Assembly: GCA_023823795.1 (NCBI GenBank) | Contig: CP085710.1 | Location: forward strand, 2,444,001 to 2,508,000 | Direction of reading: 5' to 3' | DNA length: 64,000 nt | From: Bacillus sp. F19 | GTDB taxonomy: Bacteria > Bacillota > Bacilli > Bacillales > Bacillaceae | Shown here: positions 35,908-45,615 of the stretch, in pieces | How positions within the stretch are numbered: the stretch's first letter is position 1 | How the letters are laid out: the number at the start of each line of letters is the position of its first letter | The notes under the pieces: model-generated | The model's input: the letters and a program-made list of their open reading frames with translations, nothing else | Database searches by the model: none | What the model was told of the DNA's origin: nothing | Made by a program: the position numbers and the translations under genes

Positions 35908-36267
35908 TTTTTTGACACAATCATTATATGCAGCACAACTGCATTCCTCATTCTTTGTTTGGTACGCCCCCAGACTTCGGCATAAGGCGGAATTCTGATT
36001 ACCCAGGCTGCATGGCAATCGCATATCGGAGATTGGGCTGGAACATTCCTGGAAGTTGCGATCCTTCTGTTCGCATTCAGTTCGGTTATCGGAAATTACT
36101 GCTATGGGAAGACCAATATTGAATTTTTGAACGGGAACAAATCTGCGCTTTTCATTTACCGAAAAAGCTGTCATTTGCATGTTGGCTCTATAAATAAATG
36201 GTTTAAGGATTGTTCCAGGTATATCAGCTGCATAGATAAACTTTTGATAAGCCTATTTTTTAGATAG
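35908..36267 (+). pseudogene. AlsT/AgcS-type sodium:amino acid symporter relic
   Basis: The frame from about 35917 reads FDTIIICSTTAFLIL, a TAA at 35983-35985, then GGILITQAAWQSHIGDWAGTFLEVAILLFAFSSVIGNYCYGKTNIEFL. This is recognisably the helix 8-9 region of the alanine/glycine:cation symporter family (DWAGTFLAVAILLFAFSSVIGNYYYGE-like). Past TNIEFL the similarity ends. About 115 of some 470 residues survive, with at least one stop and a probable T-run shift near 35915. B. subtilis carries alsT near parC, so this is probably the remains of the resident gene. Confidence 0.8.
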
Positions 36268-37260
36268 CATGGAATTGCGATCAATCTTAAGGTGATAGTT
36301 TTCAGTTTCAAAGCCTCTGGAAGTATTTAAATCAAGGACATCAATTGAAAGAGAAACATCTGAATAAGCTGAGCCTCTTAAATAATCCTCTAGAGGTACT
36401 TTTAATTCGCCAGTTTTATCAGAAGAAACCTTTAAAAGCTCTTTTGATTCCTTTTTGACACCATCTTCATAAAAAGTAAGATAGAATTTATAGGCTATTT
36501 GATCTTTATTTGCTATTCCAAACCGCAGCACCTGATCCTTGATGCCAAGGAAGTCAGGAGTTTTTATATAGGGGGAATCATCTATCTTCAAACCGCTTGC
36601 TTCTTCCAAGAACTGAAACATTTTTTTATTATCCAGCACATTTGGAATTCGTTTATTTTCATGCTGCGTTCTTAAATAAAAAGGTTCATTGCTGCTCTTG
36701 ACCTCTTGTATGTCAGTTTCTTCAGCAGCTCCATATAAGAGGACATAATCCTCAGCAATAATCTCCTGCGGGTACCATTGGTGAGCATCGTCTGCATAAT
36801 TCCAAAACGTATCCCATCGAATAGGTAAATCATCAATTTCTCTGATTTTACTCCACTCAGAAAAAGGCAAATGATGTGATAACACGTAATGATAAGCAAA
36901 ATGATGGCCATATTCATGGGAAAGGGTGTCCCTTTACAAAGACACTTCAGTATATTTATCCCCTTGATATAATGTAATGCTGTCTGTCAAGGCATGAAAG
37001 CTTCCTTTAGTTGAAGATTCTCCTAAAGAACCGCCTCTGACCCGCACTTCCTGAAGCAGGGAAAGCTCATCTCCATGCTTATTTTGAATCAGCTCTTTGT
37101 ATAACTGCTTAAGCTTCGTTTCATCCCAGGCATCTGTATAGCTTAAAAACATGATTCCTTCCGGAGATTGATAGCTTGCATGATAGTCAGAATCATAGAC
37201 CAAAGGATCCAGACTGAGTAAAAACGGAAAAGACAGGAGAAGAATTAGCACCATTTTCAT
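36253..37260 (-). pseudogene. HEXXH metallopeptidase-like exported protein interrupted by one in-frame stop
   Basis: ATG 37260 opens a signal-peptide-like start (MVLILLLSFPFLLSLDPLVYDS) and runs 108 codons to TAA at 36934-36936. The same frame continues at once with RDTLSHEYGHHFAYHYVLSHHLP and stays open for over 200 codons to 36253. HEYGH is a zinc HEXXH motif, so the stop lies just before the active site. One base change would restore a protein of about 335 aa. No ribosome binding site supports a separate downstream start. The family is not recognised beyond the zinc motif; the C-terminal half looks beta-rich. Confidence 0.7.
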
Positions 37261-37475
37261 CTAACGATCACTTCCTCAAATGTCATTCTATCACGCATTC
37301 CAGCACAAATAGTCTGCATGATTTTTCCAATAAATGTTTGTAAAGGAAAGCATGCTAAATCTCCTAAACTTATTCACAGTAAAGATATTATTCTGATATA
37401 TCCTCTTCACATTATATATACAATGATCTATTAAACTAAAGCTGTTGGAAAAAATAGCGAATGGGAGACGATGAA

Positions 37476-38294
37476 ATGAATAAAAAGTGGGCAGCGGGAG
37501 CGGGTATTGCACTCGCATTGTTAGTTGGTCCAATCACACAGCCATCTTCAGCAGAAGCAGCGGGGACCAAGATTGATAATGTAGCACATCGGGGAGCTTC
37601 AGGATATGCACCTGAGAACACGATTGCAGCGTTTGACAAAGCTGTCGAAATGAAAGCTGATTACATTGAAATTGACGTTCAAAGAAGTAAGGACGGGGAA
37701 TTAGTCGTCATTCATGATACTACAGTAGACCGTACCACAGATGGCAGCGGACCCGTTCAAAGTTTAACGTATGAAGAAATAAGAAATCTTGATGCAGGCA
37801 GCTGGAAAGGCACAGAATTTGCAGGTGAAAAAATTCCGTCATTTGATGAAATCCTTGATCGCTATCACGGGAAAGTAGGAATACTGATTGAACTTAAAGC
37901 ACCAGAGCTATATCCAGGAATTGAAGAGAGCGTTGCACTTGAGCTAAAAGAGAGAAACTTAGATAAACCTCAAAATGAAAAAACAATTATCCAATCATTT
38001 AATTTTGAATCAATGAAGAAAATGAATGATCTTCTTCCAAAAGTACCAATTGGAGTTTTGACATCATCTCGATTACATACAACACAGCAGGCATTAAAAG
38101 AATTCAGCGCATACGCTGACTATTTCAACCCAAGCTATACAATCGTCACAAAAGACCTTGTTAATCAAGTACATGAAGAAGGAATGAAAATTCAATCCTG
38201 GACGGTTCGAAGTCAAGAAACGGCTGATTTTCTTTTAGAGATGCAAGTGGATGGAATTATTACGGATTATCCGGATTATGTAGATCCGAGATAA
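37476..38294 (+). CDS. Secreted glycerophosphodiester phosphodiesterase
   Basis: A 272-aa GDPD-family enzyme with a signal peptide (MNKKWAAGAGIALALLVGPI...SSAEAAG). It shows the GDPD catalytic pattern HRGASGYAPENTIAAFDKAVEMKADYIEIDVQ with two His, acidic metal ligands, VIHDTTVDRTTDGSG and the late WTV strand. It releases glycerol-3-phosphate from deacylated phospholipids or teichoic acids outside the cell (GlpQ-like). ATG 37461 is also in frame, but 37476 fits the signal peptide and GGGAG spacing. Ends in a terminator. Confidence 0.93.
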   Translation: MNKKWAAGAGIALALLVGPITQPSSAEAAGTKIDNVAHRGASGYAPENTIAAFDKAVEMKADYIEIDVQRSKDGELVVIHDTTVDRTTDGSGPVQSLTYEEIRNLDAGSWKGTEFAGEKIPSFDEILDRYHGKVGILIELKAPELYPGIEESVALELKERNLDKPQNEKTIIQSFNFESMKKMNDLLPKVPIGVLTSSRLHTTQQALKEFSAYADYFNPSYTIVTKDLVNQVHEEGMKIQSWTVRSQETADFLLEMQVDGIITDYPDYVDPR

Positions 38295-38302
38295 GGAATA
38301 AA

Positions 38303-38346
38303 AAAAGATTGATCCTTAATAGAAGGGTCAATCATTATTATTTTTA
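38303..38346 (+). terminator. Glycerophosphodiesterase gene terminator
   Basis: GATTGATCCTT (38307-38317) pairs with AAGGGTCAATC (38323-38333), then a T-rich tail. Confidence 0.8.
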
Positions 38347-38466
38347 ATTAAACTATGTTCTAAATACTCATAAATAAAATCGCCGCTCAGACACTATCAG
38401 CTAGATAACCATGTTCAGAAATACTTCGCCATGTCTTATTTACATAACACTGAATTAGAGGAAATC

Positions 38467-38503
38467 AAAAAAGCCTTAGATCAATAGAATCTAAGGCTTT
38501 TTT
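38467..38503. terminator. Orphan terminator after a gene relic
   Basis: AAAAGCCTTAGAT pairs with ATCTAAGGCTTTTTT. Just upstream a short frame ends LEEIKKALDQ-stop, probably the tail of a lost gene. Confidence 0.75.
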
Positions 38504-38523
38504 GAATATGGAAATAATTAATC

Positions 38524-38585
38524 TTTACAAATAAATAGGATGGGTTTTATAATCATGTTAACTTCAAAGTAAGGTGGGTTAACAT
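38524..38585 (+). promoter_or_regulatory. bioY promoter with BirA operator
   Basis: TTTACA (38524-38529), 18 bases, TATAAT (38548-38553). The dyad ATGTTAAC (38555-38562) and GTTAACAT (38578-38585), with a 15-base gap, matches the Gram-positive BirA operator. The AAGGTGGG ribosome binding site lies in the gap, and the right arm ends one base before the ATG. Confidence 0.85.
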
Positions 38586-38586
38586 A

Positions 38587-39147
38587 ATGGAATTAAAAAA
38601 AATAGTCTATGTTTCTATGTTTGCGACAATTATGGGAGCACTAGGGATTGTTCCGCCAATCTTTTTAGGATTTTCTCCCGTTCCGATTACCTTACAAACG
38701 TTAGGTGTCATGTTATCAGGAAGTGTGTTGGGAGCGCGTTTAGGTCCCAAATATGCGGCCCTTAGTCAAATCTTATTTTTATTATTGGTAATGACCGGTT
38801 TACCTTTATTATCTGGCGGCCGGGGTGGAATCGGTGTTTTTTTCAGTCCATCAGGAGGATATCTCATGGGGTGGATCGTAGGTGCTTATGTGATCGGATT
38901 TTTATCTTATCGTATGAAAAACGTATCATTTGTTAAGATTTTGCTTGTTAATATTCTTGGTGGTATTTTTATTGTTTATTTATTCGGCATTCCGATTCAA
39001 GCCTTCATGATGAATATTCCTATTGCAAAAACGGTTATTCTTAGCCTGGTGTATCTTCCTGGTGATTTTATAAAGGTAATTGTTGCTTCCTTGCTTGCTA
39101 TTAAGTTGCAAAAATCTATCCCAATTTCGAAAAAACTGGAGGCCTAA
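38587..39147 (+). CDS. bioY: BioY biotin transporter S-component
   Basis: A 186-aa, six-helix substrate-binding subunit for biotin import (ECF transporter or standalone). It shows the family motif PVPITLQTLGVMLSG and the glycine-rich SGGRGGIGVFFSPSGGYLMGWI. Equivalent to B. subtilis YhfU: it heads the same three-gene order (transporter, acyl-CoA ligase, thiolase), and the BirA operator makes biotin the repressing signal. Confidence 0.94.
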   Translation: MELKKIVYVSMFATIMGALGIVPPIFLGFSPVPITLQTLGVMLSGSVLGARLGPKYAALSQILFLLLVMTGLPLLSGGRGGIGVFFSPSGGYLMGWIVGAYVIGFLSYRMKNVSFVKILLVNILGGIFIVYLFGIPIQAFMMNIPIAKTVILSLVYLPGDFIKVIVASLLAIKLQKSIPISKKLEA

Positions 39148-40596
39148 ATGAGAATTACCAGCACTTATAGAACGTATGCTCAAAAAAATAACAAACGGCC
39201 TGCCATCGTAACAGATAAAGAAATAGTTTCATATAGTGAATGGTATGATTTAGTTCAGCGAACAGCTGCCTCTTTTTATAAAGAAACTGCGATTTATAAA
39301 AGAGTTGCCTTATTCTTGCCAAATGGACGCTTGTTTTTACAGCTATTCGCTGGAGCGAGTGAAGCAGGCTGGGCTAGTATGGTCGGAGATATGAGGTGGA
39401 AAGAGCAGGAAATAGAAGAACGGCTTCAACATATAACTCCTGATCTTATCATTGCTGATGAAAAGATGAAGGAATATTTTCATCAGCATTCAACAAAGAC
39501 CATTTTTTCAGATGAAATCGAGAAATGGCTATGTGCCAGCATTGATTTTCAAGAGAATGACGATAATGTCCCTTTTTACATTGGTTTTACCTCTGGTTCA
39601 ACAGGCAAACCAAAAGCATTCATACGTTCCCATGCTTCATGGATAGAAAGTTTTCGGTGTAATCAAATAGATCTCGGGATGACAGAGAAAGAACATGTGT
39701 TAATACCCGGTTCATTTATAAATTCTACCTTTTTATATGGAGCTTTAAGTACCTTGTTTTTAGGAGGCACGATTTATGTGCTGACAAAGTTTTCGCCCGC
39801 ACGTTTGATGGATTTCTTACATGACTATCCGATTTCTACTGTATATGTAGTACCTACAATGATTCAGGGACTATTAAATGAAGGATATTATAATGAACAA
39901 TCAGTTTCCTTTATATCTACAGGGGCGAAGTGGCTGCCAAGCGTGAAGACCAAAATGCGCCTTCAGTTTCCAATCGCTAATTTTTATGAGTTTTACGGGT
40001 CGTCCGAGCTTAGTTTTGTCACGGTTTTAAAAAATAACGAACAGATCCAACATGCGGATTCAGTTGGAAGAGTATTTCAGAATGTTGAAATTAGTATTCG
40101 CAATGAAAAGGGAGAAGAAGTAGGTGTTGGAGAAGAGGGAGTTTTATATGTAAAAAGCAAAATGCTTTTTGATGGATATTTAAATAATGAGGAAGAAACA
40201 AAAAAAATATTACAGGGAGATTGGGCAACAGTTTATGATATCGCCAAAATAGATGAAGAAGGTTTTGTATACATTCTTGGCAGGCAAAATGATATGATTA
40301 TTTATGGCGGAATGAACATTTACCCCCAAGAAATAGAACAGGTATTAATGAAATACGATGGGGTCGAAGAAGCGATTGTTTTGGGAATTAAAGATGAGTA
40401 TTGGGGGGAGAAAGTGGCTGCTTTCATTAAAGGAAATGTGTCCTTGCCCTCTTTAAAAAATTATTGCCTTCAGAATCTATCTTCTTATAAAATTCCACGC
40501 GTTTGGAGAAAAGTAGCAAATTTCCCCCACACAGCGGGAGGGAAGATTTCACGCCAGGAAGTAAGAAAATGGTTTGAGAAAGGGGGGTTAGAATGA
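39148..40596 (+). CDS. yhfT: AMP-forming acyl-CoA ligase, YhfT-like
   Basis: Activates a fatty or carboxylic acid to acyl-CoA via an acyl-adenylate. The 482 aa include the P-loop-like YIGFTSGSTGKPKAF, YEFYGSSELS, the YDIAKIDEEGFVYILGR hinge and the catalytic lysine in GGKISRQEV. ATG 39148 begins right after the bioY stop, with GGAGG 5 bases upstream. In the BirA-controlled B. subtilis yhfUTS operon the role is unknown; making a pimeloyl-type or fatty acid precursor for biotin is a reasonable inference. Confidence 0.9.
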   Translation: MRITSTYRTYAQKNNKRPAIVTDKEIVSYSEWYDLVQRTAASFYKETAIYKRVALFLPNGRLFLQLFAGASEAGWASMVGDMRWKEQEIEERLQHITPDLIIADEKMKEYFHQHSTKTIFSDEIEKWLCASIDFQENDDNVPFYIGFTSGSTGKPKAFIRSHASWIESFRCNQIDLGMTEKEHVLIPGSFINSTFLYGALSTLFLGGTIYVLTKFSPARLMDFLHDYPISTVYVVPTMIQGLLNEGYYNEQSVSFISTGAKWLPSVKTKMRLQFPIANFYEFYGSSELSFVTVLKNNEQIQHADSVGRVFQNVEISIRNEKGEEVGVGEEGVLYVKSKMLFDGYLNNEEETKKILQGDWATVYDIAKIDEEGFVYILGRQNDMIIYGGMNIYPQEIEQVLMKYDGVEEAIVLGIKDEYWGEKVAAFIKGNVSLPSLKNYCLQNLSSYKIPRVWRKVANFPHTAGGKISRQEVRKWFEKGGLE

Positions 40597-41687
40597 CGCG
40601 AGCGGTAATCGTCAAAGCAAAGAGAACCGTAATAGGAAAGAAAGGCGGTATCTTAAGAAAGTATCCCCCCGAACAATTAGCAGCTTTTGTTATTAGAGAC
40701 ATCGTTCAAGATCTGCCTGAACAAGTTGATGAAATTATTTTCGGAAATGCGGTGGGGCCTGGAGGAAATATTGCGAGATTGTCAGGCTTGGAGAGCGGTC
40801 TGTCTTTTACTGTACCAGGTATGACAATCGACCGGCAGTGCGGCTCTGGATTAGAAGCAATTCGCCTTGCTTGTTATCTGATCCAAGGCGGAGCGGGGCA
40901 AATATATATTGCGGGTGGTGTCGAAAGTACCAGTCAATCTCCGTACGATAAACGGGCGCGTTTTTCACCGGAACAGATCGGAGACCCTGATATGGGTGTT
41001 GCTGCGGAACATGTAGCTCAAAAATACGGGATTACACGGCAGATGCAGGATGATTATGCTCTGCTTAGTTATCAACGGGCCATTCATTCATTAAAAAAAG
41101 ACTATTATTCTGATGAACTCGTTAAAATTGCTGATATTCCCTTGCAAGATGAAAGTTTAAATCCAAAGCTTAATTATGAGAGAATGTTGCGTCGATTGTC
41201 TCCTTGTTTTAAGGAAAATGGGACGGTAACGTTGGGAAACTGTTGTGGAATCAATGATGGGGCATCGGCGGTCCTTGTCATGTCTGAGAAAAAAGCCAAG
41301 GAACTAGGATACCAACCAATCATGTGTTTTGTAGATAGTGTGGTATCAGGAGTGAACCCAAACTATCCAGCCATTGGTCCAATTCCTGCCGTTTCCCAAT
41401 TATTATCTAGGCATTCTTTATCGATTCAGGATATCGATCTGTTTGAATTAAATGAAGCTTTTGCTTCAAAAGTAGTTGCATGTGCAAGTGAGCTTTCGAT
41501 TCCTTATGAAAAATTAAACGTAGAAGGCGGCGCCATTGCCTTAGGCCATCCTTATGGGGCATCAGGAGCTATTTTGGTGACAAGATTATTTTATGAAGTC
41601 CAGCGTTACAAAGCGAACTATACTATTTCTGCTATAGGAATTGGCGGGGGAATTGGAATCGCTGTTTTATGGGAGAGTATGATATGA
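40593..41687 (+). CDS. yhfS: Thiolase-family acetyl-CoA acyltransferase, YhfS-like
   Basis: A 364-aa thiolase fold protein. The nucleophile Cys is present in DRQCGSGLEAIRLAC, the NEAFA segment in FELNEAFASK, and the catalytic His in GGAIALGHPYGASGA. The second catalytic Cys, normally in the C-terminal LCIGGG motif, appears as Gly (AIGIGGG), so the normal proton shuttle may be altered. Starts 4 bases inside the ligase gene (ATGA overlap). Part of the biotin-regulated operon; whether it condenses or cleaves acyl-CoA is unknown. Confidence 0.88.
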   Translation: MTRAVIVKAKRTVIGKKGGILRKYPPEQLAAFVIRDIVQDLPEQVDEIIFGNAVGPGGNIARLSGLESGLSFTVPGMTIDRQCGSGLEAIRLACYLIQGGAGQIYIAGGVESTSQSPYDKRARFSPEQIGDPDMGVAAEHVAQKYGITRQMQDDYALLSYQRAIHSLKKDYYSDELVKIADIPLQDESLNPKLNYERMLRRLSPCFKENGTVTLGNCCGINDGASAVLVMSEKKAKELGYQPIMCFVDSVVSGVNPNYPAIGPIPAVSQLLSRHSLSIQDIDLFELNEAFASKVVACASELSIPYEKLNVEGGAIALGHPYGASGAILVTRLFYEVQRYKANYTISAIGIGGGIGIAVLWESMI

Positions 41688-41892
41688 AAACAGATGTGAC
41701 TTTAGTTCCGATAACAGAAGAAATGGTCCAAAGATGCAATTTCTAAAACCAATATTTATGAATGATACGATTCATATATTTGCGGAAATGAAGCTGGAAA
41801 ATGAGTCTACTTATCTTGTCATCATAGGCAGGAATGGAAAAGAAGTGGTAGTTAGGGGGCAATTAAAGTTGGAGGAAGCAGCATCGTTTTAA
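41684..41892 (+). pseudogene. MaoC-like hydratase remnant with internal deletion
   Basis: ATG 41684 overlaps the thiolase stop and reads MKTDVTLVPITEEMVQR, then the frame ends. A shifted frame from 41734 continues QFLKPIFMNDTIHIFAEMKLENES...GQLKLEEA to TAA 41890-41892. Both parts fit a hotdog-fold MaoC hydratase, but the catalytic D-x-N-x-x-H segment between them is gone. It was probably the fourth gene of the bioY operon. Confidence 0.55.
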
Positions 41893-41922
41893 AACCATGA
41901 AAGAAACTAAATAGCAAATTTT

Positions 41923-42462
41923 TTGTTATTAGTCATTTCCATTGCGACTTCTCAGGAAATTCAAGGTATAAAATCGGTCTACCTTTTATTGCTTCAATTG
42001 GAAATACCGCTTTCTACAGTCATGAAAGCTGCCGAAATTGCAAACAAACACGGGGTGAAAATCATATTAAATCCTGCTCCTGTTCAATCGCTTCCTAGAT
42101 CACTGCTAAATATGGTGGATTATCTGACGCCTTACGAATATGAACTGATGTATTTTAAAGGAGTGAAAGATCTTCAAGAAAAACTAATTGTAACTCAAGG
42201 ATCTAAAGGAGTCCTCCTATATGAAAATGGAAAAGAAAAACAAATTGAGGCACATAAAGTAAAGGTTTTAGACACCACTGGTGCAGGGGACACATTTAAT
42301 GAAGCTTTAGCAGTTTCTTTAAGTAAGGGAGATTCATTATATCAGGCATGCCGCTATGGAAATGCTGCGGCTGCTCTAAGTGTGATGAAGTTTGGGGCTC
42401 AGGGTGGAATGCCAGTTACAGAAGAAGTAGGAAAATTTTTACAAATAAATATTCCTGGTTAA
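41923..42462 (+). pseudogene. Ribokinase (PfkB family), C-terminal fragment
   Basis: The frame contains LLLQLEIPLSTVMKAAEIANKHGVKIILNPAPVQSLP, the anion-hole/catalytic motif DTTGAGDTFNEA and the C-terminal end of RbsK-type kinases. About 160 residues match; the N-terminal ribose-binding half is missing, and no proper start or ribosome binding site is seen. A dead fragment unrelated to the operon before it. Confidence 0.75.
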
Positions 42463-42465
42463 TGA

Positions 42466-42497
42466 GCATTGCTGGATAGCAGTGTGTTTTTTTTTTT
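42466..42497 (+). terminator. Terminator after the ribokinase fragment
   Basis: A CATTGCT stem pairs with AGCAGTG, followed by 11 T. Confidence 0.75.
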
Positions 42498-43088
<591 letters not shown>

Positions 43089-43761
43089 TTAAATAGACTG
43101 GGCAAGACGAAATCCAAGGTCGTCTATGCAAAATGACGGATGGCTGCGACGACGACACGTTGCCCCACAACCCCTAGCCTCAGCTCCCTCCTCGAAAAAT
43201 TCGGTAGGAGCCGTACACTTGTTCATCATATAAATCCCAACACCACTCCCAAACATTCCCTAACATATCATACTGACCCCATGCATTCGGTTCCTTTCTT
43301 CCTACTTCATGGATTTTGCCTCCAGAATTTTCATTATACCAGGCAATCTTATCAAGCTCTCCGTATCTATAACCAGCAGTCCCTGCTTTACATGCATATT
43401 GCCACTCTGCTTCTGAAGGAAGTCGATAGCCGTTTGATTTCCAATCACAAATAATGTTTTCACCGTTATTACTTATAGAATAACACTCTTTCAGTCCAGC
43501 TTTTTGTGAAAGTAGATTACAAAAAGAAACTGCATCATTCCAAGAAATATTCACAACCGGTTTTAGATCTCCGTCAAAAGGATTAGGTGTTTTATTAGTA
43601 ATATCATAGTATAGACCCATAGTTACAGGATACCGTGCAAGAAGAAACGGTCTTATTTCAGCTTTCCATTTGCTTTTTATTCTATCGTCTCTTAATTCTA
43701 TTTCTCTCCCTGGAATTTTAACCATTAGATAGTCAATGTAACTCTTTATTTCATTTGACAC
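43089..43761 (-). pseudogene. Formylglycine-generating-enzyme (SUMF1) family protein, frameshifted near the end
   Basis: GTG 43761, preceded by AGGAGG, opens a SUMF1-type domain: FLLARYPVTMGLYYDI, PVVNISWNDAVSFCN, GYRLPSEAEWQYACKAGT, YDMLGNVWEWCWDLYD and RIFRGGS. The frame then stops, but a shifted frame gives EARGCGATCRRRSHPSFCIDDLGFRLAQSI and stop at 43089. A 5-base deletion in the GGSWAEAR segment explains this. The break removes the C-terminal cysteine region. The sulfatase or other partner is not in the window; many bacterial members are not sulfatase activators. Confidence 0.82.
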
Positions 43762-43924
43762 TCTACCTTCCTCCTAATGATCTTGATTTTACAAATTCCA
43801 CCGTTGATGTTTTCCAGATAACTGTCCGTTAGTTCAACAAGAATACGCTGAACCCCGAAGTTTGATGGTTGGTCTCGTAAACTAGAGCAAAAATCCTCAT
43901 CTTCCCATCAAAGTTATTCTTTGC

Positions 43925-44713
43925 TTATTCATGATTAAATTTTTTATTGGCAATCCAATAATTCGTTACAAAGAGTATCAGCACAATCCAAACAATCGTT
44001 ACTAGTGCGTTGTCTATTGCTTTTGAATTTACTGATCCTGTGACCAGCACTTCCATTGCATGTTTGCTCATACTTGCAGCATTTACAAAATCGATAATTG
44101 GACTTAAACCAACAATAATTCTGCACCCTAAAAGGAAAACAATTGAAATTAATGCGATAATACCCTGACTGTTAAAAATAGTACTAATCATCGTTGTAAA
44201 AGATACGATAAAAAGAACCCATAAAAGATAAAATAATAGTGCAGAAATCATGTGTGAAAATGGAACATCTGTAAAAAGATAATTTACATATAGATAAGAA
44301 GCAAAGTATCCAATTGCTACACTAAAAGCTGCCATTAAATAATTTGCTGCAATTTTTCCAGCTATATATGAAATAACAGTAACAGGTCGTGTTAAAATAA
44401 AGGCCAACATGCCATTTGCTTTATCTGTTTGAATAATACCCATTAATGAGATTGCAAGAATCATAAGCCCGAGCTGATCAAATTGAGATCCTAATGTGCT
44501 GGCCAGTACTTCTCCGCCTTTTTGAGCTGTCATGCTCGGATCAATTGTAATTCCCTGACCACCGCCTAATGCTCCCAAAATTGCTGGCAAGAAATGAGTT
44601 ACTATAGGCTGAGTTATCCCTAAAAAGATAAAGACGATCGGCAGCCAAAAAACTTTAAAGTCACGTACCATTTGAACAAATTCTTTTTTTATCAGTACAA
44701 TAAAATTATTCAT
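43925..44713 (-). CDS. ABC-2 type permease (YxlG-like)
   Basis: A 262-aa membrane subunit with about six helices and a large loop after the first (PAILGALGGGQGITIDPSMTAQKGGEVLASTLG), typical of NatB/YxlG-type ABC-2 permeases. Its ATG overlaps the stop of the ATPase gene. Together with the ATPase and the small YxlE-like protein it resembles the tail of the B. subtilis sigY operon (yxlE-F-G). Export substrate unknown. Confidence 0.85.
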   Translation of the reverse strand: MNNFIVLIKKEFVQMVRDFKVFWLPIVFIFLGITQPIVTHFLPAILGALGGGQGITIDPSMTAQKGGEVLASTLGSQFDQLGLMILAISLMGIIQTDKANGMLAFILTRPVTVISYIAGKIAANYLMAAFSVAIGYFASYLYVNYLFTDVPFSHMISALLFYLLWVLFIVSFTTMISTIFNSQGIIALISIVFLLGCRIIVGLSPIIDFVNAASMSKHAMEVLVTGSVNSKAIDNALVTIVWIVLILFVTNYWIANKKFNHE

Positions 44714-45615
44714 TTCTTCACCACCAATTTTAAGAAGATTTCTTCTAAAGTATCGTTATTAATTTCGAATTTTACGATATCTACTTCATGCTCAAGTGCA
44801 TTTACTAGTAACATATTTTTGTTTTTTTCGATGTTTTCTACTTTTATTTTGAGTTTATACCCAATGACCTCTATTTCCTTCACATAAGGTAATTTTTTTA
44901 CAACGTCAATCCATTTTTTATCCTTCGCAGTGATTTCTATGTTTAGCTTATTTTTGCTATTGCGGTTTAACAGTTCATTGATTGTTGTATCTTCAATTTT
45001 TGTACCATTTTTTATAATTACAAATCGTTCGCATATTTCTTCCGCATCTCCCAATATATGGGTTGATAGTAAAATCGTTGTTTCTTTTTTTATTTCTTCG
45101 ATCAGGTTTAACACTTCTCTTCGGCCGATTGGATCTAATGCGGATACCGGTTCATCCATGACAATAAGCGAAGGCTTATGCAGTAGTGCTTGTGCAATAC
45201 CGAGTCGCTGTTTCATTCCACCTGAAAAAGTGCCAACTTTTGAATTTTCTTCCCCTCTTAGTCCAACTTTTGTCAAAATTCCGGGTATTGAGTTTGTTAA
45301 TTCTTCTTTTTGCAATCCAGAAAGCTGCCCCATAAACGTAAGAGTTTCCTTCGCTGTCATCCAATGAAAAAAATTAGGGTACTGTGGCAGGTAGCCAATT
45401 TCTCTTTTCATTTTCGTTATCTTTTTCCCGTTCAGTAAAACTTCGCCTGCGTTTGGGGCGATAATATCTGAAATCACTTTTATTAAAGTGGATTTCCCAG
45501 CTCCATTCGGCCCGATCAAACCGACGCATTCTCCCGATTGCAGTTCCATTGAGAAATTATTGACAGCGATTTTTTCTTTAAATGTTTTCGTCACATTTTT
45601 GATTTCCAATTTCAT
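44710..45615 (-). CDS. ABC transporter ATP-binding protein (YxlF-like)
   Basis: A 301-aa ATPase with Walker A GLIGPNGAGKST, Q-loop QYPNF, signature FSGGMKQRLG, Walker B LIVMDEPVSALD and switch His in STHILG. A C-terminal extension of about 80 aa follows, as in YxlF and the bacitracin/lantibiotic-type exporters. Overlaps the upstream YxlE-like gene and the downstream permease by 4 bases each, a tight operon. Confidence 0.92.
   Translation of the reverse strand: MKLEIKNVTKTFKEKIAVNNFSMELQSGECVGLIGPNGAGKSTLIKVISDIIAPNAGEVLLNGKKITKMKREIGYLPQYPNFFHWMTAKETLTFMGQLSGLQKEELTNSIPGILTKVGLRGEENSKVGTFSGGMKQRLGIAQALLHKPSLIVMDEPVSALDPIGRREVLNLIEEIKKETTILLSTHILGDAEEICERFVIIKNGTKIEDTTINELLNRNSKNKLNIEITAKDKKWIDVVKKLPYVKEIEVIGYKLKIKVENIEKNKNMLLVNALEHEVDIVKFEINNDTLEEIFLKLVVKK

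Noticed and set aside
35866-36180. Minus-strand 104-codon Cys-containing open frame
   Set aside because: The plus strand of the same bases encodes the recognisable symporter relic; the minus frame is its antisense.
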